Assembly (NCBI GenBank): GCA_023386645.1
Contig: JAEWJI010000063.1
Coordinates: 67,394 to 131,393, forward strand
Reading direction: 5' to 3'
Origin: Pseudomonadota bacterium
Lineage (GTDB): Bacteria > Pseudomonadota > Alphaproteobacteria > Caulobacterales > Caulobacteraceae
DNA: 64,000 nt
Position numbers and translations under genes: made by a program. The notes below the pieces were generated by a model. The model was not told the DNA's origin, ran no database searches, and saw only the letters and a program-made list of their open reading frames with translations. How positions within the stretch are numbered: the stretch's first letter is position 1; every line of letters begins with the position of its first letter. Positions 42,811-50,281 of this stretch are shown in pieces.

Positions 42811-43731
42811 ATGGCGGCCCTGCTCTTCACCCACCCCGACATGATCGAACACCGGCCAGGCGTCGGCCACCCGGAGCGGCCGGAAAGGCTGCGGGCCGTG
42901 CTCGACGCCATCGACGAGGCGGGGCTCGGCCGCGACCGGCGGGCGGCGACCGAGGCGACGGTCGCTGATCTGGAGCGCATCCACCCGGCCGACTACGTCC
43001 GCCGCATCCTGGACGCCTCTCCGGCGGAGGGCGTCAATCAGCTCGATCCGGACACGGTCCTGTCGCCCGGCAGCGTGCGGGCGGCGCGCCTCTCCGCGGG
43101 CGCGGTGGTCGACGCGGTCCGGGCCGTGGCGGCCGGAGAGACCCGTCGCGCCTTCGCCGCCGTGCGTCCGCCGGGCCATCATGCGGAGCCCGCGCGCGCG
43201 ATGGGTTTCTGCCTGTTCTCCAACGTCGCCGTGGCCGCGCGCGTCGCCCAGGCGGAAGGCATGGCGCGTGTCGCGGTGATCGACTTCGACGTCCATCATG
43301 GGAACGGCACCCAGGCCGCCTTCGAGGCGGACGCTTCCCTGTTCCTCGGCTCCATCCACCAGATGCCGCTGTACCCCGGCACGGGCGCGGCGTCGGAAAC
43401 CGGGGTCGGGAATATCGTCAATGCCCCGGTCGCCCCGCACATCGCGCGGGAGGCCTGGCGGGCGACCTTCTCCGGAGGTCTGATGCCGGCGCTCGACGCC
43501 TTCGCTCCCGACCTGGTCCTGATTTCCGCCGGTTTCGACGCCCACCGCCGCGATCCGCTCGCCCATCAATCGCTGGAGGCGAAGGACTTCGCCTGGGCCA
43601 CCCGGGCCATCGTGGAGGTCGCCCGCCGCGCTTGCGAGGGAAAGGTTGTCTCGACGCTGGAGGGCGGTTACGACCTTGAGGGGCTCGGCCGCTCCGCGGC
43701 TGCGCATTTGAAAGCGCTGGGGGAGGACTAA
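42811..43731 (+). CDS. Histone deacetylase family protein (acetoin utilisation type)
   Basis: A 306-residue zinc hydrolase with the class II HDAC pattern: HPERPERLRAVLDAID, RPPGHHAEPARAMGFCLFSNVAVAAR (catalytic His pair), DFDVHHGNGTQAAF (zinc ligands), SAGFDAHRRDPL and LEGGYDLEGLGRS. Bacterial members deacetylate acyl-lysines or polyamines. In many alphaproteobacteria this gene lies next to xseB-ispA-dxs; here two other genes lie between. Confidence 0.93.
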   Translation: MAALLFTHPDMIEHRPGVGHPERPERLRAVLDAIDEAGLGRDRRAATEATVADLERIHPADYVRRILDASPAEGVNQLDPDTVLSPGSVRAARLSAGAVVDAVRAVAAGETRRAFAAVRPPGHHAEPARAMGFCLFSNVAVAARVAQAEGMARVAVIDFDVHHGNGTQAAFEADASLFLGSIHQMPLYPGTGAASETGVGNIVNAPVAPHIAREAWRATFSGGLMPALDAFAPDLVLISAGFDAHRRDPLAHQSLEAKDFAWATRAIVEVARRACEGKVVSTLEGGYDLEGLGRSAAAHLKALGED

Positions 43732-43767
43732 GGACCGGATCGCACAGAGGCTTTCCGACCGTTCATC

Positions 43768-44409
43768 ATGTCAGCCGCCCACGACGCCCCTACCGAGACC
43801 GTCCCGGATCCGCGCGCTTCGGCGTTGGTGGCCACGCGTCCGGGCGCGATCATCCTGGCGCGTCACGGCGAGCCCGCCCTGTCGCGCAAATGCCTGATCT
43901 CGGCGCGCCAATATGGCGACTGGTGGGGGCAGTATGAGGTCGGCGGCCTGCGCGCCGGCCAGACCCCGCCCGCCGCCTTGGTCGCCGCCGCGGAGGGCGC
44001 CGGCGCCATTTACGCGTCCATCCGGCCCCGTGCCCAGGAGACCGCCGCCGCCATCGCCGCGGGACGCGAGGTGATGAGCGACGCGCTGTTCATCGAGGCG
44101 CCTCTGCCGCCGCCCCGCCTGCCGGACTGGATCAAGCTGTCGCCGCGCTGGTGGGGAGTGGTGTCGCGCTTCTGGTGGCACCTGTCGGATCGCCACCATC
44201 AGCAGGAGACCCGAGCCCAGGCCGAGATCCGCGCCGAACAGGCCGCCCAGGTATTGATCGAGAAGGCCAGCGGGGGGCGGGACGTGCTGGTTCTCGCCCA
44301 CGGCTATTTCAACCACATGGTCGGCAAGCGGCTGCGCGCGGACGGCTGGAAGCTGGTCCATGACCAGGGCTTCAAATACTGGTCCCAGCGCCGCTACGAG
44401 CGCATCTGA
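43768..44409 (+). CDS. Histidine phosphatase family protein
   Basis: A 213-residue protein with the phospho-acceptor motif LARHGEPAL near residue 32, the later Arg in ASIRPRAQETA and the second catalytic His in VLVLAHGYFNHMVG. The His branch of phosphatases acts on phosphosugars, proteins or nucleotides; the substrate is not evident. It starts 37 bases after the deacetylase stop. Confidence 0.88.
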   Translation: MSAAHDAPTETVPDPRASALVATRPGAIILARHGEPALSRKCLISARQYGDWWGQYEVGGLRAGQTPPAALVAAAEGAGAIYASIRPRAQETAAAIAAGREVMSDALFIEAPLPPPRLPDWIKLSPRWWGVVSRFWWHLSDRHHQQETRAQAEIRAEQAAQVLIEKASGGRDVLVLAHGYFNHMVGKRLRADGWKLVHDQGFKYWSQRRYERI

Positions 44410-44429
44410 TCGAGTCTCGGGAGGCTGAC

Positions 44430-45029
44430 ATGATCCGTTGCGGCATGCTTCTCGGCCTGGTCGTCGCCTCCATCGCCTTCGCGCCCGCCCTCGCCCAAGA
44501 TGCCGCGCCGGCGTCGACGCGGGTCGCGCTCGACACGTCCATCGGCCCGATCGTCATCGAACTGGACCCCCGCGCCCCGACCACCAGCGGCAACTTCCTG
44601 CGCTATGTCGATGAGGATCGGCTGGACGGGACCTTCTTCTATCGCTCGATGAACTTGGGTCCTGCCGGCGGGCTGATCCAGGGCGGACCCAGCGGCGCGC
44701 CCGACCGCGTGTTGCCGGCCATCGAACATGAGCCGACCAGCCAGACGGGCCTCAGCCACGTCGACGGCGCCGTCTCCATGGCCCGCTATGAGCCAGGCAC
44801 GGCGACCGGGGATTTCTTCATCATCGTCGGGAACGGCATGCGGTCGCTGGACGCCAGCGCGGCCGACCCGGGCTTCGCGGTGTTCGGTCGCGTGGTCGAG
44901 GGCATGGACATCGTCCGAGCGATCCTGGCCGCCCCGCGTTCTCCCACGGCCGGCGAGGGCGTCATGGCGGGGCAAATGCTGGAGCCCAGGATCGAGATCA
45001 TCGATGCGCGTCGGGTGGACGCGCCCTGA
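44430..45029 (+). CDS. Peptidyl-prolyl isomerase, cyclophilin type, secreted
   Basis: A 199-residue protein with a signal peptide (MLLGLVVASIAFAPALAQ) and a bacterial cyclophilin domain: LDTSIGPIVIELDPRAPTTSGNFLRYVD, FFYRSMN, DGAVSMARYEPGTATGDFFIIVG and FAVFGRVVEGMDIV. It speeds up proline isomerisation of proteins in the periplasm. GGGAGG lies eight bases before the ATG. The usual Arg in the FHR motif appears as Arg in FYRS. Confidence 0.92.
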   Translation: MIRCGMLLGLVVASIAFAPALAQDAAPASTRVALDTSIGPIVIELDPRAPTTSGNFLRYVDEDRLDGTFFYRSMNLGPAGGLIQGGPSGAPDRVLPAIEHEPTSQTGLSHVDGAVSMARYEPGTATGDFFIIVGNGMRSLDASAADPGFAVFGRVVEGMDIVRAILAAPRSPTAGEGVMAGQMLEPRIEIIDARRVDAP

Positions 45030-45090
45030 CGGCTTGGTGATCGCGCCCCGGCATTGACCCGAAGGTGTGTAGCGGGGATAGCCTCAGTCC

Positions 45091-45348
45091 ATGACCGACG
45101 CCGCCCCCAACGCCGCCGTCCCCGCCGACCTCAGTTTCGAGGATGCGCTCGCGCAACTGGAAGCCATCGTCCAGGAACTGGAATCCGGTCGTGCACCGCT
45201 GGAGCGGTCCATCGAGATCTACGAGCGCGGCGCGGCTCTTAAGGCGCACTGCGAGGCGCGGCTGAAGGCTGCCCAGTTGCGGGTCGAGAAGATCGTCGTT
45301 GGGCCCGACGGCCAGGCGCGCGGCGTCGAGCCGGCCGAGTTCGGCTGA
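45091..45348 (+). CDS. xseB: Exodeoxyribonuclease VII small subunit
   Basis: An 85-residue protein with the XseB helical-hairpin pattern: SFEDALAQLEAIVQELESG, APLERSIEIYERGAALKAHCEARLKAAQLRVEKI. Six XseB subunits coat each XseA and control its single-strand exonuclease activity. The TGA stop overlaps the csaA ATG (TGATG). Confidence 0.96.
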   Translation: MTDAAPNAAVPADLSFEDALAQLEAIVQELESGRAPLERSIEIYERGAALKAHCEARLKAAQLRVEKIVVGPDGQARGVEPAEFG

Positions 45349-45704
45349 TGCGCTCCACCCCGCCGGCCGAACGAATCGCCTTCGACGACTTCCTGAAGGT
45401 CGACATTCGGATCGGGCGGGTGATCAAGGCCGAGCCCTTCCCGGAGGCGCGCAAGCCCGCCTTCAAGCTGACCATCGATTTCGGGCCCGAACTCGGGGTG
45501 AAGAAGTCCTCGGCCCAGATCACCCGCCACTACACGCTCGATCAGCTGGAGGGACGGATGGTGGCGGCGGTCGTCAACTTCCCTCCGCGCCAGATCGGAC
45601 CCATCATGTCCGAGGTCCTGACGCTCGGCTTCCCCGATGCGGACGGCGAGGTGGTGCTGGTGGGCGTCGATCGTGACGCCGTCGTGGGCGGGAGGCTGTT
45701 CTGA
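45348..45704 (+). CDS. csaA: tRNA-binding domain protein, CsaA-like
   Basis: A 118-residue OB-fold protein with the CsaA pattern: FDDFLKVDIRIGRVIKAEPFPEARKPAFKL, DFGPELGVKKSSAQITRHYTLDQLEGR, VAAVVNFPPRQIGPIMSEVLTLGFPD. CsaA binds tRNA-like structures and has chaperone or export-related activity in Bacillus. It lies between xseB and ispA, which are adjacent in many relatives, with overlaps on both sides. Confidence 0.93.
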   Translation: MRSTPPAERIAFDDFLKVDIRIGRVIKAEPFPEARKPAFKLTIDFGPELGVKKSSAQITRHYTLDQLEGRMVAAVVNFPPRQIGPIMSEVLTLGFPDADGEVVLVGVDRDAVVGGRLF

Positions 45705-46630
45705 CCGGGCCGCTCCATCCTCGCCCGACGGCGGCCAACTCGGCCGAACAGACCGTCATCGACCGCCTGGCCGAAACCGCCGACCTGGTCACCGTGGCCC
45801 TGGACGAACTGCTGCCACGCGCCGACGGGCCGGAATCGCGGCTGACCGAGGCCATGCGCTATGCGGCGCTGGGGCCTGGCAAGCGCCTTCGGCCCTTCTT
45901 CGCCCTCGAGGCGGCGCGCCTGTTCGACATCGACGAGCGGGCGGTGCTGCGGGCGGCCTGCGCCCTCGAATGCGTCCACGCCTATTCGCTGGTCCACGAC
46001 GACCTGCCGTGCATGGACGACGACGACATGCGCCGAGGTCGCCCGACCCTGCACCGCGCCTACGACGAGGCCACGGCGGTTCTGGCCGGCGACGCGCTGC
46101 AGACCGCCGCCTTCGACATCATCCTGCATGAGGATACCCACGAGGACGCCGCCATCCGCTGCGAACTGGCCGCGCGGCTGTCGCTGGCGTCCGGCGCGCG
46201 GGGCATGGCAGGCGGTCAGATGATCGATCTCCTGGGCGTGCGCGACGACCTCGGCGGCGTCGCCCGGATGCAGCGGCTCAAGACGGGCGCCCTGTTCACC
46301 TACGCCTTCGAAATTCCCCTGATCATCGCTCGCGCCCGGGAGGTGCAGCGCCACGCCCTGACCAGCTTCGCCCATGACATCGGCCTGGCCTACCAGATCG
46401 TCGACGACCTGCTGGACGTCGAAGGCGACGAGGAACTGCTCGGCAAGGCGGCGGGGGGCAAGGATGCGGAGCGAGGCAAGACCAATTTCGTCACCCTGCT
46501 GGGCGTCGAGGCGGCGCGTCACAGGGTCGCGCACCTGGCCGATCAGGCCCGTAGCCACCTGGATCCCTTCGGCGACGACGCCGAAAACCTCCGGGCCAGC
46601 GTCGACTTCGTGCTAAACCGCCGTTCCTGA
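45701..46630 (+). CDS. ispA: Farnesyl/geranyl diphosphate synthase
   Basis: Full-length polyprenyl synthase of about 309 residues if it starts at CTG 45701. The frame there overlaps the csaA stop (CTGA) with GGAGG six bases upstream, and the helix before RADGPESRLTEAMRYAALGPGKRLRPF is then complete. The nearest usual start is GTG 45794, which would cost about 31 residues. Motifs: first Asp-rich HDDLPCMDDDDMRRG, second YQIVDDLLDVEGD. It condenses DMAPP/GPP with IPP to make farnesyl diphosphate. Genes xseB-csaA-ispA-dxs form a run. Confidence 0.93.
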   Translation: MTGPLHPRPTAANSAEQTVIDRLAETADLVTVALDELLPRADGPESRLTEAMRYAALGPGKRLRPFFALEAARLFDIDERAVLRAACALECVHAYSLVHDDLPCMDDDDMRRGRPTLHRAYDEATAVLAGDALQTAAFDIILHEDTHEDAAIRCELAARLSLASGARGMAGGQMIDLLGVRDDLGGVARMQRLKTGALFTYAFEIPLIIARAREVQRHALTSFAHDIGLAYQIVDDLLDVEGDEELLGKAAGGKDAERGKTNFVTLLGVEAARHRVAHLADQARSHLDPFGDDAENLRASVDFVLNRRS

Positions 46631-46651
46631 CTCCGTGCGTTAGAGTTCTTC

Positions 46652-48559
46652 ATGCCCGACACGCCCCTGCTCGACACCGCGCCGACGCCTGACGCGATCC
46701 GGGACTTCGACATCCTGCGCCTGAAGCAGCTGGCCGACGAGGTGCGGGCGGAGACCATCGACGCCGTCTCGGTCACCGGCGGTCACCTGGGCGCGGGGCT
46801 GGGGGTGGTCGAGCTGACCGTCGCGCTTCACCACGTGTTCGAGACGCCCCGCGACATCCTGATCTGGGACGTCGGTCACCAGTGCTATCCGCACAAGATC
46901 CTGACCGGCCGGCGCGACCGCATCCGCACCCTGCGCCAGGGCGGTGGACTGTCGGGTTTCACCAAGCGCAGCGAGAGCGAATACGACCCCTTCGGCGCGG
47001 CTCACGCCTCGACCTCGATCTCGGCCGCCCTGGGCTTCGCCGCCGCGCGGGACCAGAAGGGCGAGACCAACAAGGTCGTGGCCGTCATCGGCGACGGCTC
47101 CATGAGCGCCGGCATGGCCTACGAGGCCATGAACAACGCCGCGGAGACCACAAAGCAGCTGGTCGTGGTGCTGAACGACAACGACATGTCGATCGCGCCT
47201 CCGGTCGGCGGCATGAGCGCCTATCTGGCCGGACTGGTCTCGGGCGGGACCTATCAGACCGTCCGTCGCTTCGGAAAATCCGTCGCCGAGCACCTGCCGC
47301 GCCCGTTCCGCGACGCCGCCCGCAAGGCGGAGGAATACGCCCGGGGCATGGTCACCGGCGGCACCTTCTTCGAAGAGCTGGGCTTCTACTACATCGGCCC
47401 CATCGACGGGCACGACCTGGACACCCTGGTGCCGATCCTCAGGAACGCCGCCGCCATCGACGACCGGCCGGTCCTGGTCCACGTCGTGACCCAGAAGGGC
47501 AAGGGCTACGCCCCGGCCGAGAACAGCGCCGACAAATACCACGGCGTGGTCAAATTCGACGTGGTCTCGGGCAAACAGGCCAAGGCGATCTCCAACGCCC
47601 CCAGCTACACCAAGGTATTCGGGACCGAGTTGATCAAGCGGGCGGAGCGCGACCCGTCGGTGGTCGCCATCACCGCCGCCATGCCGTCGGGCACCGGGCT
47701 GGACCTGTTCGGCCAGGCGTTCCCGGATCGCACCTATGACGTCGGCATCGCTGAACAGCACGCGGTGACCTTTGCCGCCGGCCTTGCGGCGGACGGCATG
47801 AAGCCGTTCTGCGCCATCTATTCGACCTTCCTCCAACGGGGCTACGACCAGGTGGTCCACGATGTGGCGATCCAGTCGTTGCCGGTGCGGTTTGCGATGG
47901 ATCGGGCGGGCCTTGTCGGCGCCGACGGCTCGACCCACGCCGGCAGCTTCGACATCGGCTACATGGGGGCCCTGCCAGGCATGGTGCTGATGGCGGCGGC
48001 CGACGAGGCGGAACTGGCCGCCATGATCGCCACCGCCTGCGAGATCGACGACCGTCCCAGCGCCTTCCGCTATCCGCGTGGCGATGGCGTCGGCGTCGAG
48101 ATCCCGGAACTGACGGCGCCGCTGGAGATCGGCCGGGGCCGGATCGTGCGCGAAGGCACGGCGGTGGCCATCCTCAGCCTTGGTACGCGCCTGCAGGAAT
48201 CGCTCAAGGCCGCCGACCTGCTGGCCGCGCGCGGCGTGTCGGCCACGGTCGCCGACGCCCGCTTCGCCAAGCCGCTGGACGCCGACCTGATCCTGCGCCT
48301 GGCGCGCGAGCACGAGGCCCTGATCACGGTGGAGGAGGGGGCCATGGGCGGCTTCGGCGCCTTCGTGCTTCAACTCCTCGCTGAGAAGGGCGCGCTCGAC
48401 GCTGGCCTGAAGATCCGCACCCTTCACCTGCCCGACGTCTTCCAGGATCAGGACAAGCCGGAACTTCAATACGCCCAGGCCGGCCTGAACGCCGAGAGCA
48501 TCGCGGCTTCGGCGCTGAGCGCGCTGGGGGTAAGCGCGGCGACCGCGGTGAGAGCCTGA
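46652..48559 (+). CDS. dxs: 1-deoxy-D-xylulose-5-phosphate synthase
   Basis: A 635-residue thiamine-diphosphate enzyme: GHLGAGLGVVELTVALHHVF, DVGHQCYPHKILTGRRD, the ThDP motif GDGSMSAGMAYEAMNN, and the pyrimidine domain with Glu in GIAEQHAVTFAAGLA. It makes DXP from pyruvate and glyceraldehyde 3-phosphate, the entry step of the MEP isoprenoid pathway, upstream in metabolism of the ispA product. It starts 21 bases after ispA. Confidence 0.97.
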   Translation: MPDTPLLDTAPTPDAIRDFDILRLKQLADEVRAETIDAVSVTGGHLGAGLGVVELTVALHHVFETPRDILIWDVGHQCYPHKILTGRRDRIRTLRQGGGLSGFTKRSESEYDPFGAAHASTSISAALGFAAARDQKGETNKVVAVIGDGSMSAGMAYEAMNNAAETTKQLVVVLNDNDMSIAPPVGGMSAYLAGLVSGGTYQTVRRFGKSVAEHLPRPFRDAARKAEEYARGMVTGGTFFEELGFYYIGPIDGHDLDTLVPILRNAAAIDDRPVLVHVVTQKGKGYAPAENSADKYHGVVKFDVVSGKQAKAISNAPSYTKVFGTELIKRAERDPSVVAITAAMPSGTGLDLFGQAFPDRTYDVGIAEQHAVTFAAGLAADGMKPFCAIYSTFLQRGYDQVVHDVAIQSLPVRFAMDRAGLVGADGSTHAGSFDIGYMGALPGMVLMAAADEAELAAMIATACEIDDRPSAFRYPRGDGVGVEIPELTAPLEIGRGRIVREGTAVAILSLGTRLQESLKAADLLAARGVSATVADARFAKPLDADLILRLAREHEALITVEEGAMGGFGAFVLQLLAEKGALDAGLKIRTLHLPDVFQDQDKPELQYAQAGLNAESIAASALSALGVSAATAVRA

Positions 48560-48570
48560 GTTAGATACTC

Positions 48571-48600
48571 CGCTCGATCCCGCTGTCGCGGGAATGAGCG
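48571..48600. repeat. Short palindromic repeat / possible terminator
   Basis: CGCTC-GATCCCG-CTGT-CGCGGGAA-TGAGCG forms a nested hairpin between the convergent dxs and KDPG-aldolase genes. It resembles a shortened relative of the arms of the element at 2441-2565 and may end transcription of dxs. Confidence 0.5.
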
Positions 48601-48616
48601 CAAATCTCTCGAAGCT

Positions 48617-49288
48617 TCACCGCCCCCGGAACGCCTGGATCGCCTCGACGGTCTTTCGCACCTGGGCCTCGATGGCTGACCAGTCGCCGGCCTTAAGCGC
48701 CGCCTCGGTGACGAGCTTCGACCCCATTCCGCAGGCTATGATGCCGGAGCCGAACCACGTCGCGATCGAGGCCTCGTCCGGGTCCACCCCGCCGGTCGGC
48801 ATGATCTTGGTCCAGGGCATCGGCCCCATGACCGCCTTGACGAAGTCGGGGCCGCCGACGCTCGAGCCTGGGAACAGCTTGACGATTTCGCAGCCCAGCT
48901 CATGCGCCTCCGAAATCTCGGTCACCGAACCGCAGCCCGGGAAGTAGGCGGTCATCCTCCGGTTGCAGACCCGCGCGACCTCCGGGACCAGGCAGGGGCT
49001 GACAACGAACCGAGCGCCCCGATTCAAATACAGAGCCGCCGTCCCCGCATCGACCACCGAGCCGATGCCCAGCACCACCTCCGGATTGGTCTTCTGAAGC
49101 TCGCGCGCGATCTCGCCGAACAGGTCGACCGCGAAGTCCCCCCGGTTGGTGAACTCCACCACCGGCGCGCCGCCCCGCGCCGAGGCCCTGATCACGTTCA
49201 GGCAGACCTCCGGGTCGGAATGATAGAAGACCGGCGCGACCCCCTGGCGCTCCAGGGCGTTGAGGACGCTGAGACGATCGTGACGCAT
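48617..49288 (-). CDS. KDPG/KHG aldolase family protein
   Basis: A 223-residue class I aldolase with Glu in VVEFTNRG, the Schiff-base Lys in CEIVKLFPGSSVGG and the phosphate-binding PTGGVDPDEASIATWFGSG. It splits 2-keto-3-deoxy-6-phosphogluconate (Entner-Doudoroff) or related 2-keto-4-hydroxyglutarate. The N-terminus (VAPVFYHSDPEVCLNVIRASARGG) is of the type found in genes separate from edd, so the exact substrate may differ from Eda. Confidence 0.88.
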   Translation of the reverse strand: MRHDRLSVLNALERQGVAPVFYHSDPEVCLNVIRASARGGAPVVEFTNRGDFAVDLFGEIARELQKTNPEVVLGIGSVVDAGTAALYLNRGARFVVSPCLVPEVARVCNRRMTAYFPGCGSVTEISEAHELGCEIVKLFPGSSVGGPDFVKAVMGPMPWTKIMPTGGVDPDEASIATWFGSGIIACGMGSKLVTEAALKAGDWSAIEAQVRKTVEAIQAFRGR

Positions 49289-49389
49289 GGTCGGGCTCCT
49301 AATGTCGGGGAAGTCGGCCGGAGCGTGGAGCGCGTCAAGGGCGGTTGTCTCAATCTCTGTGACCGGCCGCCGCCCGCTCTTGAATACGA

Positions 49390-50202
49390 TTACTCCGCCG
49401 CCTCTCGCGGCAACCAGTTCCCGGCGGCCTGGGCGGCGGCGAGGGCGGTCATGAGACGGGCATCCACGCCGTTGGCGCGCATGTCATCGGCGGTCATATA
49501 GGCCGTTTCGGCGCATGCCTGCATCGCATGCGGAAAGTCGGGACTGATGGCGATGGCGCCGTGCTCGGCGTCCGCCCAGATCCGGAAGGTGTCGTTGCGC
49601 GGCTCTGCGGGCTCCAGCAGGTCGCGGCACTGGTCGATCCATTCGCGGTCGCTGACCGTGGCCAGGACCTTGCGGCCCCACCAGGCGCCGAGCTCCGGCG
49701 AGCTGTAGCCATAGACGTAACCGGTCGGAGCGTCCTCGAACGCCTCGCCCTGCGCGGGCTTCAGGCCGGGCAGCAGCCGCGACCAGTCCGCGCGCTGGCC
49801 GGTGGACAGGTCATAGGTGACAGGGGTCTGCACGAAGCTGGGATGGGCGGCGCCTTCGCAGGCCCATTCCTCGGCGATCCAGAATGAGACGAAGTCGGGC
49901 CCGGTCATCGGCTGGCTGATCGTGCGGACGTATCCGCCCGCGCCCTCGCCGCAACCGGCTTCGCGCGCCATGGCGTCCAGCTTGTCCAGGTCGGCGTTGA
50001 TCGCCTGGATCGGGGCGCTGTCGCCCGCAAGCCTCGGCAGGGCTTCGATCTCGGGCGCGAGTGCGGCTCGCGCCTCGAAGGCGGTCGCCACGCCGGCCTG
50101 GCCTGCATCGGCCTCGGCCGCCGGGGCGTCGTTCGAACAGGCGGCCAGCAAGGCGGCGCCGGCGGTCAGACCCGCGAGGCGGACGGCGAGGTTTCTCATC
50201 AT
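49390..50202 (-). CDS. Hypothetical lipoprotein
   Basis: A 270-residue protein from ATG (complement of 50200-50202; a second ATG follows directly) with GGGGGA upstream. Lipoprotein signal LTAGAALLAAC (lipobox LAAC). The mature part has a conserved-looking beta-rich domain (QPMTGPDFVSFWIAEEWACEGAAHPSF, VTYDLSTGQRADWSRLLPG, DTFRIWADAEHGAIAISPDFPHAMQACAE). Paired cysteines are likely. The middle resembles the DUF3298/RsiV-type C-terminal fold, but that is not certain. A 101-base gap without features separates it from the aldolase. Confidence 0.7.
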   Translation of the reverse strand: MMRNLAVRLAGLTAGAALLAACSNDAPAAEADAGQAGVATAFEARAALAPEIEALPRLAGDSAPIQAINADLDKLDAMAREAGCGEGAGGYVRTISQPMTGPDFVSFWIAEEWACEGAAHPSFVQTPVTYDLSTGQRADWSRLLPGLKPAQGEAFEDAPTGYVYGYSSPELGAWWGRKVLATVSDREWIDQCRDLLEPAEPRNDTFRIWADAEHGAIAISPDFPHAMQACAETAYMTADDMRANGVDARLMTALAAAQAAGNWLPREAAE

Positions 50203-50281
50203 GGTTTCCCCCAGGACCGGCGGACCGTCCGCCGGAAAGGCCAAGGTGCACGATCCGGCGGGCGGGCGCGAGGGCCGTCTT

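Noticed and set aside
46630..46651. Riboswitch before dxs
   Set aside because: Only 21 bases separate ispA and dxs, too short for a thiamine or other riboswitch.
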